Below are positions 52,594 through 62,594 of a DNA stretch of 64,000 nt, one piece after another; the first letter of the stretch is position 1, and each line of letters starts with the position of its first letter. Below the pieces are notes generated by a model that was given only the letters and a program-made list of their open reading frames with translations, did not search any database and was not told the DNA's origin. The position numbers and the translations under genes are program-made. The DNA is from Streptomyces sp. NBC_00335 (GTDB lineage: Bacteria > Actinomycetota > Actinomycetes > Streptomycetales > Streptomycetaceae), in NCBI RefSeq assembly GCF_036127095.1, contig NZ_CP108006.1, forward strand, positions 3,224,001-3,288,000, written 5' to 3'.

Positions 52594-53844
52594 GTGTCTG
52601 CCAAGAAGACCGCGTTGACGGTCCTATCCGCCGCACTTCCCGTCCTGCTGGTCCCGACGCTGCTGGCCTCGCCCGCGTACGCCGCGCCGACACCGACGCC
52701 ACCGGTGGACGGGAAGGGTCAGCCCCGCAAGGCGCCCGCGCCGCCCGCCTCGATGTCCACGGTCGGCGGCCAGTCGCTCGGGCAGCCCGGTACGCAGGTC
52801 AACCTGCTGCCCGGCGCGCCCGCGCTGCCGACGAGCGTGACGGGGCGTTCGTGGATCGTGGCCGACGCCGAGACCGGCGAGGTCCTCGCCGCGCACAACG
52901 CGCACTGGCGGCTCCCCCCGGCCTCGACCATGAAGATGCTCTTCGCCGACACCGTGCTGCCGGGTCTGCCCAAGGACCAGATCCACAAGGTCACCGACCA
53001 GGAGCTGGACGGGGTCGGCTCCGGCTCCAGTCTGGTGGGCATCAAGGAGGACGCCGAGTACAGCGTCCACGACCTGTGGCTCGGGGTGTTCCTGCGCTCC
53101 GGGAACGACGCCGTGCACGTACTTTCGGCCATGAACGGCGGCGTCGAAAAGACCGTCAGGGACATGCAGGCGCACGCCGAGGAGCTCCAGGCCCTGGACA
53201 CGCACGTGGTGTCCCCCGACGGCTACGACGCTCCGGGCCAGGTCTCCAGCGCCTACGACCTCACCCTCATCGCCCGCTCGGGCCTGCAGAAGCAGGACTT
53301 CCGGGAGTACTGCGGCACGGCCAGCGCGAAGTTCCCCGGCCGGCAGGAGCCGGGCAAGCCCCGCGAGACCTTCGAGATCCAGAACACCAACCGGCTGATG
53401 ACCGGCGCGGGCGGCCTGCCTCCGTACAAGGGGATCGCCGGGGTGAAGAACGGCAACACCACCATGGCCGGCTCCACCTTCACCGGCGCCGCCCAGCGCG
53501 GTGACAAGAAGCTGCTGGTCACGGTGATGAACCCGGAGAGCCCGGGCGCCAACCCCGTGTACGAGCAGACCGCCGACCTGCTCGACTGGGGCTTCGCCGC
53601 GAGCGGGAAGGTCAAGCCGGTGGGCGAGCTGGTGCCGCCGAAGAGCGCGGACACCACCTCCCACGGCTCCCCGGCCCAGTCCCACGAGAACAACCCGTCG
53701 GCGTCCGGTGCGGGCTCCGGCGGCGGGGTCGGTACCGCCCTCGGCGTGGCGGGCGGGGTGCTGGCCGTGGTGGCCGGCGGGGCCTACGCCGTCAACCGGC
53801 GCTGGCCGCGGGGGCGCGGCCGCCGGGCTCGCGGCCAGGTGTAG
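52594..53844 (+). CDS. D-alanyl-D-alanine carboxypeptidase
   Basis: The 416-residue protein has a signal peptide, then the penicillin-binding fold: S111-TMK (active Ser), S169-GN, and K285-N-G in place of KTG. A C-terminal Ser/Pro-rich stretch and a membrane helix (about 383-402) anchor it. It trims the terminal D-Ala from peptidoglycan peptides outside the cell. GTG 52594 is chosen because the signal peptide begins there. The 3' end overlaps the convergent YihY gene by 53 nt. Confidence 0.92.
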   Translation: MSAKKTALTVLSAALPVLLVPTLLASPAYAAPTPTPPVDGKGQPRKAPAPPASMSTVGGQSLGQPGTQVNLLPGAPALPTSVTGRSWIVADAETGEVLAAHNAHWRLPPASTMKMLFADTVLPGLPKDQIHKVTDQELDGVGSGSSLVGIKEDAEYSVHDLWLGVFLRSGNDAVHVLSAMNGGVEKTVRDMQAHAEELQALDTHVVSPDGYDAPGQVSSAYDLTLIARSGLQKQDFREYCGTASAKFPGRQEPGKPRETFEIQNTNRLMTGAGGLPPYKGIAGVKNGNTTMAGSTFTGAAQRGDKKLLVTVMNPESPGANPVYEQTADLLDWGFAASGKVKPVGELVPPKSADTTSHGSPAQSHENNPSASGAGSGGGVGTALGVAGGVLAVVAGGAYAVNRRWPRGRGRRARGQV

Positions 53845-54826
53845 CCGAGCCGGCGGGCTCGCGGCCCGGTCCCGGTTCCGGGGCGGCTTCGCGGCCCGGC
53901 TCCGGGGCGGGCTCGCTGTCGGGTTCCGGCGCGGGCTCGCCGCCCGGTTCCGGGTCCTCCACGCCGTCCCCGTCGGCATCGTCGCGGCTCGCGGTCCACG
54001 CCGCGCAGAACAGCAGTAGCTTCGCCGTGAGGTTGATCCAGATCAGCAGCGCGATGGGCACGCCGAAGGCCCCGTACATGCTCTTCGTGGCGACCTCCCG
54101 CATGTAGCCGCTGAGCAGCAGCTTCAGCAGCTCGAAGCCGGCCGCGCCGAGGAGGGCCGCCTCGATGAGGCGGCGGCGGGGCGGTTCGACGCCCGGGAGC
54201 AGGGTCAGGACGTAGAGCAGGAGCAGGAAGGCGGCCAGTACTCCGACGAGGAAGGCGCCGCCCCGCAGCAGGCCGCCGCCCGCGCCGTCGCGCGGTACGC
54301 CCAGCCAGTCGCCGGCCTTGCCGACCGCGCTGGAGCCGAAGATCGAGGCGGCGGCCGAGGCCAGGCCGACGCCGCCGAGGCCGACGAGGACGAGCGCGTC
54401 CTTGCCCTTGCGGACGAAGGGGTTGCCCTCGTCCTCGTCGTCCTTCTCCCACACCGCCCGCAGGCAGTCCCGCATCGAGGTGATCCAGCCGATGCCGGTG
54501 AAGAGCAGGACGGCGGCGGCGATCAGGCCGACCGTGCTCGCGTTCGCGACGAGGGCGTTGATGTCGAGCTGGTCGGAGATGCCGGGGACCTGCTCGGCGA
54601 GGTTCTTCTGGAGCCGGTCGAGCTGGTCCTGGGTGAGCAGTCCGGCGCCGATCGCGGCGGCCACCGTGATCAGCGGGAAGAGGGCCAGGAAGCTGATGAA
54701 GGTGATGGCGGCGGCGAGCCGGCTCCAGTGCACGCGGTCGAGCCGCTGGTACGAACGCCACAGGTGGGTCCGCATCACGGCGGACACCAGGGGCCCGATC
54801 AGCGGGAGTTTCGTCAGCCAGTCCAT
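53792..54826 (-). CDS. YihY/BrkB-family membrane protein
   Basis: The 344-residue protein has the YihY/BrkB pattern: SRLAAAITFISFLALFPLITV near the start, several membrane helices, and FGVPIALLIWINLTAKLLLFCAAW. Its C-terminal 60 residues are Glu/Pro/Arg-rich repeats (EPAPEP, GREP). The function of this family is unsettled. ATG 54826 is chosen over longer starts. Convergent with the carboxypeptidase gene. Confidence 0.88.
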   Translation of the reverse strand: MDWLTKLPLIGPLVSAVMRTHLWRSYQRLDRVHWSRLAAAITFISFLALFPLITVAAAIGAGLLTQDQLDRLQKNLAEQVPGISDQLDINALVANASTVGLIAAAVLLFTGIGWITSMRDCLRAVWEKDDEDEGNPFVRKGKDALVLVGLGGVGLASAAASIFGSSAVGKAGDWLGVPRDGAGGGLLRGGAFLVGVLAAFLLLLYVLTLLPGVEPPRRRLIEAALLGAAGFELLKLLLSGYMREVATKSMYGAFGVPIALLIWINLTAKLLLFCAAWTASRDDADGDGVEDPEPGGEPAPEPDSEPAPEPGREAAPEPGPGREPAGSATPGREPGGRAPAASAG

Positions 54827-54971
54827 ACGGTCACCGTAAATGAGCTGTCGTAAATAGCCGGGATTGCCGCTTTTGGGTACTACGGTCGTCGATTGTGACT
54901 TTTCGCCCGACGGCTCGGCCGTTCCACGTCCTGATCCTGCGAAGGATCGGTTTCCGGTTGCGGTTCCTGCG

Positions 54972-55595
54972 TCAGGAACGGCGTGCGGTCGCCTCGCCCG
55001 CGGCCGCCGCCGCACTGCTGTCCGTCGCCGAGCCGAGCTGCGCCGGAACGCCGCTCGCCCCACCGCTTGCCCCGTTGCCGAACGGATATTCCCGCAGCTT
55101 GCGCCAGACTCCGTCCGAGCCCTGCTCGTAGAGGGCGAAGCCGGTGCAGAGCCACTGCGCCGCGTAGTCGGCGAGGGTGTCGAACGCCAGGTCCATCGCC
55201 TCCTCGGAGATCCCGTGGGCGACCGTGACGTGCGGGTGGTACGGGAACGAGAGCTCCCGGCTGAGCGGCCCGTCGGGGTCGCGGACCTGGCCCTGGAGCC
55301 GGGTGCAGCCGGAGCCGCCCTCCACGACCTGGACGAAGACCACCGGCGAGAGGGGACGGAAGGTGCCCGTGCCGGCCAGCCGCATCGCGAAGGGGCTGCC
55401 GGCGGCCGCGACCGCGGCCAGGTGGGCGCGGATCTCGGGCAGCCGGTCCGCGGCCACCTCCGTCGGCGGTACGAGGGTGACGTGCGTGGGAATGCCGTGC
55501 GCGGCGGCGTCCCCGAAGCCGGCGCGCAGCTCCTGAAGGCTGCTGCCGTACGGCTCCGGGACCGCGATCGAAACGCCGAGCGTTACGGTCCCCAC
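54972..55595 (-). CDS. 2'-5' RNA ligase family protein (2H phosphoesterase)
   Basis: The 207-residue protein has the two HxTx motifs of the 2H superfamily, HVTL (about residue 38) and HVTV (about residue 122), on a duplicated fold. It may ligate or hydrolyse 2'-5'/cyclic phosphate RNA ends. The C-terminal tail is Ala/Gly/Ser-rich. ATG 55595 follows GAGGAG. Downstream of trpS on the same strand, with the trpS terminator between them. Confidence 0.88.
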   Translation of the reverse strand: MGTVTLGVSIAVPEPYGSSLQELRAGFGDAAAHGIPTHVTLVPPTEVAADRLPEIRAHLAAVAAAGSPFAMRLAGTGTFRPLSPVVFVQVVEGGSGCTRLQGQVRDPDGPLSRELSFPYHPHVTVAHGISEEAMDLAFDTLADYAAQWLCTGFALYEQGSDGVWRKLREYPFGNGASGGASGVPAQLGSATDSSAAAAAGEATARRS

Positions 55596-55655
55596 GTAGC
55601 TCTCCTCCGCCTGTAGTCCTGTGCGTGGTCTGTGCTCCGCATGTGCGTCGCACGA

Positions 55656-55684
55656 GTGCTGCCGCCCCAGTGTGGCGGCAGCAC
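55656..55684 (-). terminator. Hairpin terminator downstream of trpS
   Basis: Arms gtgctgccgcc (55656-55666) and ggcggcagcac (55674-55684), 11-bp perfect stem with 7-nt loop. Confidence 0.75.
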
Positions 55685-55723
55685 CCCCCAGATCGCCAGG
55701 GCCCTCTTTCTCTTCCGTGCCCG

Positions 55724-56737
55724 TCAGTGCTTCGCGGGGAGGAAACCGAGGTGGTCGTAGGCCTGCGCCAGGGTCTCGGCGGCGACCGCCCTGGCCTTCT
55801 CCGCGCCCTTGGCCAGCAAGGAATCCAGGGTCTCCGGGTCGTCCAGGTACTCCTGGGTGCGCTGCTTGAACGGTGTGACGAAATCGACCATCACGCCGGC
55901 CAGATCGGTCTTGAGCGCGCCGTAGCCCTTGCCCTCGTACGCGGCCTCCAGCGCGGGGATCGACTCGCCCGTGAGAGTGGAGTAGATCGTGAGCAGATTG
56001 CTGACGCCGGGCTTCTCCACCGGGTCGAAGCGGACCACGGCCTCGGTGTCGGTGACCGCGCTCTTGATCTTCTTCTCGGTGGCCTTGGGCTCGTCGAGGA
56101 GGTTGATCAGGCCCTTGGGCGAAGAAGCCGACTTCGACATCTTGATCGCCGGGTCCTGGAGGTCGTAGATCTTCGCGACCTCCTTGACGATGTGCGCGGC
56201 GGGGAGGGTGAAGGTCTGCCCGAAGCGCTGGTTGAAGCGCTCGGCCAGGTCCCGGGTCAGCTCGATGTGCTGACGCTGGTCCTCGCCGACGGGGACCGAG
56301 TTCGCCTGGTAGAGCAGGATGTCGGCGACCTGGAGGATCGGGTACGTGAACAGGCCGACGGTGGCGTTGTTGGCGCCGTTCTTGGCGGACTTGTCCTTGA
56401 ACTGGGTCATCCGGCTGGCCTCGCCGAAACCGGTGATGCAGTTCATGACCCAGCCGAGCTGCGCGTGCTCGGGCACGTGGCTCTGGATGAAGAGCGTGCA
56501 GCGCTCGGGGTCGAGACCGGCGGCGAGGAGCTGCGCGGCGGACAGTCGGGTATTGGCGCGCAGGTCCTTCGGATCCTGCGGCATGGTGATCGCGTGCAGG
56601 TCGACGACCATGTAGAAGGCGTCGTGCGTCTCCTGCAGGGCGACGTACTGCCGGATGGCTCCGAGGTAGTTCCCGAGGTGGAACGAACCGGAGGTGGGCT
56701 GGATGCCGGAGAGCGCGCGAGGACGATCAGAAGCCAT
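55724..56737 (-). CDS. trpS: Tryptophanyl-tRNA synthetase
   Basis: The 337-residue class I synthetase has [16 protein letters not shown] (HIGH-like site, HLGN), then [30 protein letters not shown] and [11 protein letters not shown]. It charges tRNA-Trp. ATG 56737 starts the common [13 protein letters not shown]. The region upstream contains only repeats (56955-57134). Confidence 0.96.
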   Translation of the reverse strand: MASDRPRALSGIQPTSGSFHLGNYLGAIRQYVALQETHDAFYMVVDLHAITMPQDPKDLRANTRLSAAQLLAAGLDPERCTLFIQSHVPEHAQLGWVMNCITGFGEASRMTQFKDKSAKNGANNATVGLFTYPILQVADILLYQANSVPVGEDQRQHIELTRDLAERFNQRFGQTFTLPAAHIVKEVAKIYDLQDPAIKMSKSASSPKGLINLLDEPKATEKKIKSAVTDTEAVVRFDPVEKPGVSNLLTIYSTLTGESIPALEAAYEGKGYGALKTDLAGVMVDFVTPFKQRTQEYLDDPETLDSLLAKGAEKARAVAAETLAQAYDHLGFLPAKH

Positions 56738-56954
56738 GGCCCCATTCTCTCAGGTGCGATGGCGGGCTCGGGCCCGCCACTGGCCGGAACCGGGCGGGTC
56801 GCCGGGCCCCCGCCCCTCCCCCGTACGAGTACCGGGCGGTAGCGCCCCGTCCGGATCTTGCCTCGGCCGAGCGACCGCTTTCCGCGGCGGGGCCGGACGT
56901 GCCGGCCGTGGGCGTGCCCGCGCGGCGCCGCTCCCGGGGACCAGCCCCCGGACC

Positions 56955-57008
56955 CCCGCTCCTCAAACGCCGGCGGGGCTGGATTTTCGCCGGCGTTTGA
57001 GGAGCGGG
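56955..57008. repeat. Perfect 21-bp inverted repeat of the Streptomyces intergenic repeat family
   Basis: First arm 56955-56975 (contains cctcaaacgccggcg), second arm 56988-57008 (contains cgccggcgtttgagg), 12-nt loop. It could act as a bidirectional terminator between trpS and glyA. Related sequence occurs near 62373-62490. Confidence 0.85.
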
Positions 57009-57020
57009 TCTGTCTTTCAG

Positions 57021-57134
57021 CCGTCCGGCGTTTGAGGACCGGGTCAGGGCAGAGCCCTGGGAACGGTGGAAGGGCGGGTCGGGGACTTTGCCCCGCGCAG
57101 CGGCAAAGGCCGCAGGGGGGCGGACCCCGCCCCG
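57021..57134. repeat. Second degenerate repeat copy
   Basis: ccgtccggcgtttgaggac at 57021-57039 is followed by a GC-rich flank (gaccgggtcagggc...gaagggcgggtcggggac) that aligns with 62472-62535 in the other block. Confidence 0.65.
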
Positions 57135-57139
57135 GGGGG

Positions 57140-58423
57140 TCAGGCGACCGGGAGGCCAGGGGCCGGGAAGGCGGCCATCAGATCGGCCACCGCGGAGCGG
57201 ATCCCGCCGAGGGCCGCCTCGTCACCCTTGGCCGCCGCGGAGACCGCGTCGGAGATCCAGTCGGCCACCACCGGCATGTGCTCGACGCCGAGCCCCCGCG
57301 ACGTGAGCGACGGCGTACCGATCCGGATCCCCGACGGGTCGAACGGCTTGCGCGGGTCGAACGGCACCGTGTTGTAGTTGACGACGATGCCGGCCCGGTC
57401 CAGCGCCTTCGCCGCGATCTTGCCGGACACCGACTTCCCCGTCAGGTCGATCAGGATCAGGTGGTTGTCCGTACCGCCCGAGACCAGGTCGAACCCCCGC
57501 TCCAGCAGAGCGGCGGCCAGCGCCTTCGCGTTGGCCACGACCGCGTGCGCGTACGACACGAACGAGGGCTGCGCCGCCTCGTGCAGCGCCACCGCGATGC
57601 CCGCCGTCGTCTGGTTGTGCGGGCCGCCCTGGAGGCCGGGGAAGACCGCCTTGTCGATGGCCTTGGCGTGCTCCTCGCGGCACATCAGCATCGCGCCGCG
57701 CGGACCGCGCAGGGTCTTGTGGGTGGTCGTCGAGATCACGTCCACGTGACCGGCCGGGGACGGGTGCGCCCCGCCCGCGATCAGGCCGGCGATGTGCGCC
57801 ACGTCGGCGACGAGCACCGAGCCCGCCTCCTTCGCGATCGACTCGAACGCCTCGAAGTCGATCGTGCGCGGGAGCGCCGTACCGCCGCAGAAGATCAGCT
57901 TGGGCCGCTCCGCCAGCGCGAGTTCTCGTACGGCGTCGTAGTCGATGAGACCGGTCTCCGCCTGGACCCCGTACTGCACGCCGCGGAACCAGGAGCCCGT
58001 CGCCGAGACGCCCCAGCCGTGCGTCAGGTGCCCGCCCATCGGCAGCGCCATGCCCATGACCGTGTCGCCGGGCTTGGCGAAGGCAAGGTAGACCGCGAGG
58101 TTGGCGGGCGAGCCGGAGTACGGCTGCACGTTGGCGTGGTCGACTCCGAAGAGGCCCTTCGCCCGCTCCACTGCCAGCGCTTCGATGCGGTCGATGTTCT
58201 GCTGGCCCTCGTAGTAGCGGCGGCCCGGGTAGCCCTCGCTGTACTTGTTCTGCAGCACGGTGCCGGAGGCCTCCAGCACGGCCGAGGAGACGTAGTTCTC
58301 ACTCGGGATGAGGCGGAGGGTCTCCGCCTGGAGGGTTTCCTCGGCGGCGACGAAGGACGCCAGCTCGGGGTCGGTCGCGAGCAGGGCGGGGTGGCGGTAC
58401 GGGTGGTGGTGGTTCGCGCTCAT
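57140..58423 (-). CDS. glyA: Serine hydroxymethyltransferase
   Basis: The 427-residue protein has the SHMT landmarks LIPSENYVS, SGSPANLAVYLA, DVAHIAGLI and the PLP-Lys in TTTHKTLRGPRG. It interconverts serine and glycine with tetrahydrofolate as one-carbon carrier. ATG 58423 follows GGAGGAACC. A ZTP riboswitch sits upstream at 58445-58556, so expression should respond to folate-stress nucleotide ZTP. Confidence 0.97.
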   Translation of the reverse strand: MSANHHHPYRHPALLATDPELASFVAAEETLQAETLRLIPSENYVSSAVLEASGTVLQNKYSEGYPGRRYYEGQQNIDRIEALAVERAKGLFGVDHANVQPYSGSPANLAVYLAFAKPGDTVMGMALPMGGHLTHGWGVSATGSWFRGVQYGVQAETGLIDYDAVRELALAERPKLIFCGGTALPRTIDFEAFESIAKEAGSVLVADVAHIAGLIAGGAHPSPAGHVDVISTTTHKTLRGPRGAMLMCREEHAKAIDKAVFPGLQGGPHNQTTAGIAVALHEAAQPSFVSYAHAVVANAKALAAALLERGFDLVSGGTDNHLILIDLTGKSVSGKIAAKALDRAGIVVNYNTVPFDPRKPFDPSGIRIGTPSLTSRGLGVEHMPVVADWISDAVSAAAKGDEAALGGIRSAVADLMAAFPAPGLPVA

Positions 58424-58444
58424 GGCGGTTCCTCCGGGGTCGAT

Positions 58445-58556
58445 GTCGGATCTCGTCCCCGCGAGGCCCAGGCGAGCGGCCCTGTATGCGGTCGTGCGCG
58501 CACGGCTCCCCCGGAGTTGGTTCTCCGTGCGCCAGTCGCCGTGCGTGTCCGACACC
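58445..58556 (-). ncRNA. ZTP (pfl) riboswitch upstream of glyA
   Basis: On the glyA strand the 5' half has GACUGGCG (plus strand cgccag at 58530-58535), and a GGAGCCG-type internal segment follows. The 3' half has the hallmark CCGCUCGCCUGGGC (58466-58479). Terminal pairing GUCGGA with UCCGAC encloses the element. It matches the pfl motif consensus, known to bind ZTP/ZMP and to precede glyA, folD and purH genes. A downstream ctcg/cgag hairpin could be the switch. Confidence 0.82.
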
Positions 58557-58657
58557 TTAGCGGGCACGCCCCGAGAAAGGTTTCTCCGTCCGCGATGCGA
58601 GCGAGGATGGAGGTGACGCCACCCTCGTCACCGGCTTGACGGACGATCGGAGACCCC

Positions 58658-59863
<1,206 letters not shown>

Positions 59864-59872
59864 CCGGACGCC

Positions 59873-61063
59873 TCAGAGAATCACGTGGGGCAGGAAGCGG
59901 GCGTACTCGTCCGTGACCGGCCCCGCCGATTCGCGGATGCCGAGGCCCGCCGACTCGTCTTCGACGACCCACGCACCGAGCACCACCCGGTTGCCGTCGA
60001 AGTCGGGCAGCGGGGCGAGGCCCTGGAAGACGTACGTCTCGTCCTCCTCCGGTGCGAACGGCTCGCCGCCGACCGGATGCAGGGTGACGCCCGCGCCCTC
60101 GCGGCCCAGCAGCGGCTTCGCCGCGTAGCCGGTGGTCGTGGCGAGTTCGCGCGGGCCGTCCAGGTAGGCGGGCAGCAGGTTCGGGTGCTCCGGGAAGAGC
60201 TCCCACAGGACCGCCAGCAGCGCCTTGTTGGAGAGCAGCATCTTCCACAGCGGCTCGATCCAGGCGGTGGTGCCGGAGCCGCCGCCGTGGTCGTACGTGC
60301 CGAGGACCTGCGGGGCGAACTCGTCGGTGGCCAGCCACTCCCACGGGTAGAGCTTGAAGATCGCGCGGATGAAGCCGAGCTTCTCGTCCACGAACCGGCC
60401 GGAGAGGCTGTCCCAGCCGATCGCCTCCACCGACAGCTCGCGGGTCTCGATGCCGGCCTGCTCGGCGGTCTCCTGGAGGTAGGCGACCGTCATCAGGTCC
60501 TCGCCGAGCTCGTCGGTCTCGGAGTGCGCGAAGTGCACCGGGCCGGGCGGCAGCAGCTCCGCCTGGCGCCGCCACGCCTCGACGAGCCGCTCGTGGAGGG
60601 AGTTCCACTGGTCGGCGCCGGGGAAGCGTTCCTCCATCCAGAACCACTGCGGGCTGGCCGCCTCCACGAGGGAGGTGGGGGTGTCGGCGTTGTACTCCAG
60701 CATCTTGGCGGGGCTGCCGGTGCCGTCGTAGCGCAGGTCGAAGCGGCCGTAGAGCGAGGGCTGTTCGGCGCGGCGCCGCCAGGACTCGGTGATCAGCGCG
60801 GCGAGCTTCGGGTCGGTGATGCCGAGGTCGGCGAAGCGGTCGTGGTCGACGATGTGCTGGGCCGCCGCCAGGCACATGGCGTGCAGCTCCTCGACGACGT
60901 TCTCCAGCGCCTCGACCTCGGGGAGAGTGAAGGAGTAGTACGCGCTCTCGTCCCAGTAGGGGCGCAGGGAGTCGTCGGGGTAGCGGGTCAGGGGGTAGAT
61001 CAACCCCTGTTCCTCGACGGTCTTCTGCCAGTCGGGGCGGGGCTCGATGGTGTGGCGCTTCAC
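59873..61063 (-). CDS. Glutathionylspermidine synthase-like ATP-grasp peptide ligase (YgiC type)
   Basis: The 396-residue protein matches the synthetase domain of the glutathionylspermidine synthase family: GRFDLRYDGTGSPAKMLEYNADTPTSLVEAASPQWFW, VDEKLGFIRAIFKLYPWEWL, AKPLLGREGAGVTL. There is no amidase domain. Actinomycetes do not generally make glutathione or trypanothione, so a different acid-amine ligation is likely. The small lipoprotein gene lies 6 nt upstream (on the strand), in the same operon. Confidence 0.9.
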   Translation of the reverse strand: MKRHTIEPRPDWQKTVEEQGLIYPLTRYPDDSLRPYWDESAYYSFTLPEVEALENVVEELHAMCLAAAQHIVDHDRFADLGITDPKLAALITESWRRRAEQPSLYGRFDLRYDGTGSPAKMLEYNADTPTSLVEAASPQWFWMEERFPGADQWNSLHERLVEAWRRQAELLPPGPVHFAHSETDELGEDLMTVAYLQETAEQAGIETRELSVEAIGWDSLSGRFVDEKLGFIRAIFKLYPWEWLATDEFAPQVLGTYDHGGGSGTTAWIEPLWKMLLSNKALLAVLWELFPEHPNLLPAYLDGPRELATTTGYAAKPLLGREGAGVTLHPVGGEPFAPEEDETYVFQGLAPLPDFDGNRVVLGAWVVEDESAGLGIRESAGPVTDEYARFLPHVIL

Positions 61064-61069
61064 GCTGGA

Positions 61070-61381
61070 TCAGCCGCCCGAGGAGCTCTTGTGGCTGCCG
61101 CCGATGCCGCCGCGGGTGACGGCGGACTTGTCGAAGCTGCCTCCGCTGACCTTGTTCTTCGCGACGGTGCCGCCGTAGTAGTAGGCGCCGCGGCCGCCGC
61201 TCTTGCACTCCTTGGTGTTCAGCTTCTCCAGGGTGGCGCGGTCCGCGCAGCGCTTGTCGGGCTCGTTGCTGCTGCCGCAGGCCACGAGGGCCGCGGCGAG
61301 CAGGCCCATGCCTCCGAGGGCAACGGTGCCTGAGCGCATGCGGCGCTTGGTACGCGTGGTGTCGGTGCTGCTGCTGTCCAT
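61070..61381 (-). CDS. Small lipoprotein with Gly/Ser-rich tail (YgiB-like)
   Basis: A 103-residue protein with an N-terminal Arg-rich stretch, a hydrophobic helix, a lipobox LVAC at about residue 35 and a tail ending in RGGIGGSHKSSSGG after an AYYYGG block. In E. coli, ygiB (lipoprotein) and ygiC (ATP-grasp) are paired in this way. I infer that the tail could be the target of the ligase. ATG 61381 is preferred over 61417. Confidence 0.78.
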   Translation of the reverse strand: MDSSSTDTTRTKRRMRSGTVALGGMGLLAAALVACGSSNEPDKRCADRATLEKLNTKECKSGGRGAYYYGGTVAKNKVSGGSFDKSAVTRGGIGGSHKSSSGG

Positions 61382-61484
61382 GGACTGTTCGCTCCCCCTG
61401 GGTGGCCGGCTGCGCACAGACTAGAACGGCCGCCCCGGCCGACGGAATCCGGCCGACGCGGGATCCGTGACCTAGAGTCGGTTC

Positions 61485-62342
61485 GTGCTCATTGGGATGA
61501 TTTGCGCGCTCGGTGCGGCGGTCTGCTTCGGCACGGCGTCGGTCCTGCAAGCGGTGGCGGCGCGGGCGGCGGAGCCGGGAACGGGCTCCGGGGTCGACAC
61601 CGCCCTCCTCCTGCGGGCGCTGCGCCAGTGGCGCTATCTCGCCGGGCTCGGGCTGGACGGGGTCGGCTTCGTCCTCCAGATCATCGCCCTGCGGCACATC
61701 CCGATCTACGCGGTGGGCGCGGCCCTCGCCGCCAGCCTCGCGGTGACCGCGGTGGTCGCGGCGCGGCTGCTGCGGGTGCGGCTGAGCGGGACGGAGTGGG
61801 GCGCGGTCGGCGTGGTGTGCGCGGGGCTGCTGATGCTCGGGCTGGCGTCCGGGGAGGAGGGCTCGGGGAAGGGCACGCTCGCGCTGAAGCTGGGGCTGCT
61901 GGCGGTGGCCGGGCTGGTGCTGGTGGTCGGGGCCGTGGCGGGCGGGCTGCCGGACCGCAGCCGGGCGCTGACGCTGGGTCTGGCCGCCGGGACGGGCTTC
62001 GGGGTGGTGGAGGTGGCGGTCCGGCTCATCGAAGACATCTCGCTCTCCGCCCTGTCCAACCCCGCGTTCTACGCCCTGCTGCTCGGCGGCGGCTCCGCGT
62101 TCCTGCTGCTCACCTCGGCGCTCCAGCGGGGCTCGGTGACGGCGGCGACGGCCGGCATGGTGCTGGGCGAGACGATCGGCCCGGCGGCCGTGGGCGTGGC
62201 CTGGCTGGGCGACCGCACCCGCGAGGGCCTGACCTGGCTGGCGGTAGCGGGCTTCGTGGTGGCCGTAGCCGGAGCCCTGGCCCTGGCCCGCTTCGGCGAA
62301 CCCCCGGCGGAGCCGGGCCACATCCAGCCGTCCGGCGCTTGA
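61485..62342 (+). CDS. DMT-type membrane permease
   Basis: The 285-residue protein has about ten membrane helices in an EamA/DMT-like duplicated arrangement (MICALGAAVCFGTASVLQAVAARAAEP; IIALRHIPIYAVGAALAASLAVTAVVAAR; RGSVTAATAGMVLGETIGPAAVGVAWLGDR). GTG 61485 is the start. The last seven residues (HIQPSGA) and the stop are encoded by a Streptomyces intergenic repeat, so the C-terminus is recently shaped by the repeat. Confidence 0.88.
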   Translation: MLIGMICALGAAVCFGTASVLQAVAARAAEPGTGSGVDTALLLRALRQWRYLAGLGLDGVGFVLQIIALRHIPIYAVGAALAASLAVTAVVAARLLRVRLSGTEWGAVGVVCAGLLMLGLASGEEGSGKGTLALKLGLLAVAGLVLVVGAVAGGLPDRSRALTLGLAAGTGFGVVEVAVRLIEDISLSALSNPAFYALLLGGGSAFLLLTSALQRGSVTAATAGMVLGETIGPAAVGVAWLGDRTREGLTWLAVAGFVVAVAGALALARFGEPPAEPGHIQPSGA

Positions 62343-62560
62343 GGACGGGGCCCGGGCGCGGCCGGGTGCTCCTGGGGCTCCGCCCCGGACCCCGCTCCTC
62401 AAACGCCGGAGAGGCTGGATTTTCCAGACCACCGGCGGTCACGTGCGGGGTGACGCCAGCCAGATCCAGCCCGTCCGGCGTTTGAGGACCGGGTCCGGGC
62501 GGAGCCCGGGGAACGGGCGAAGGGCGGGTAGGGGACAGCCCCGCAGGGTCGCCTCCCCGC
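62322..62560. repeat. Streptomyces intergenic-repeat block
   Basis: Repeat units begin inside the permease C-terminus (62325) and continue with ctcctcaaacgccggagagg (62395-62414), ccgtccggcgtttgagg (62472-62488) and a GC-rich flank to about 62560. They match those at 56955-57134. Confidence 0.75.
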
Positions 62561-62594
62561 AGGCATCGCACAGCGGACCCGCGCCCGGGCGCCG

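Larger units (their letters stand above)
56738..57139. other. Gene-free interval with Streptomyces intergenic repeats
   Basis: 402 bp between trpS and glyA. It has a 21-bp perfect hairpin at 56955-57008 and a degenerate copy plus GC-rich flank at 57021-57134. The first 180 bp (56756-56940) are plain GC-rich with no clear signal. Confidence 0.6.
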
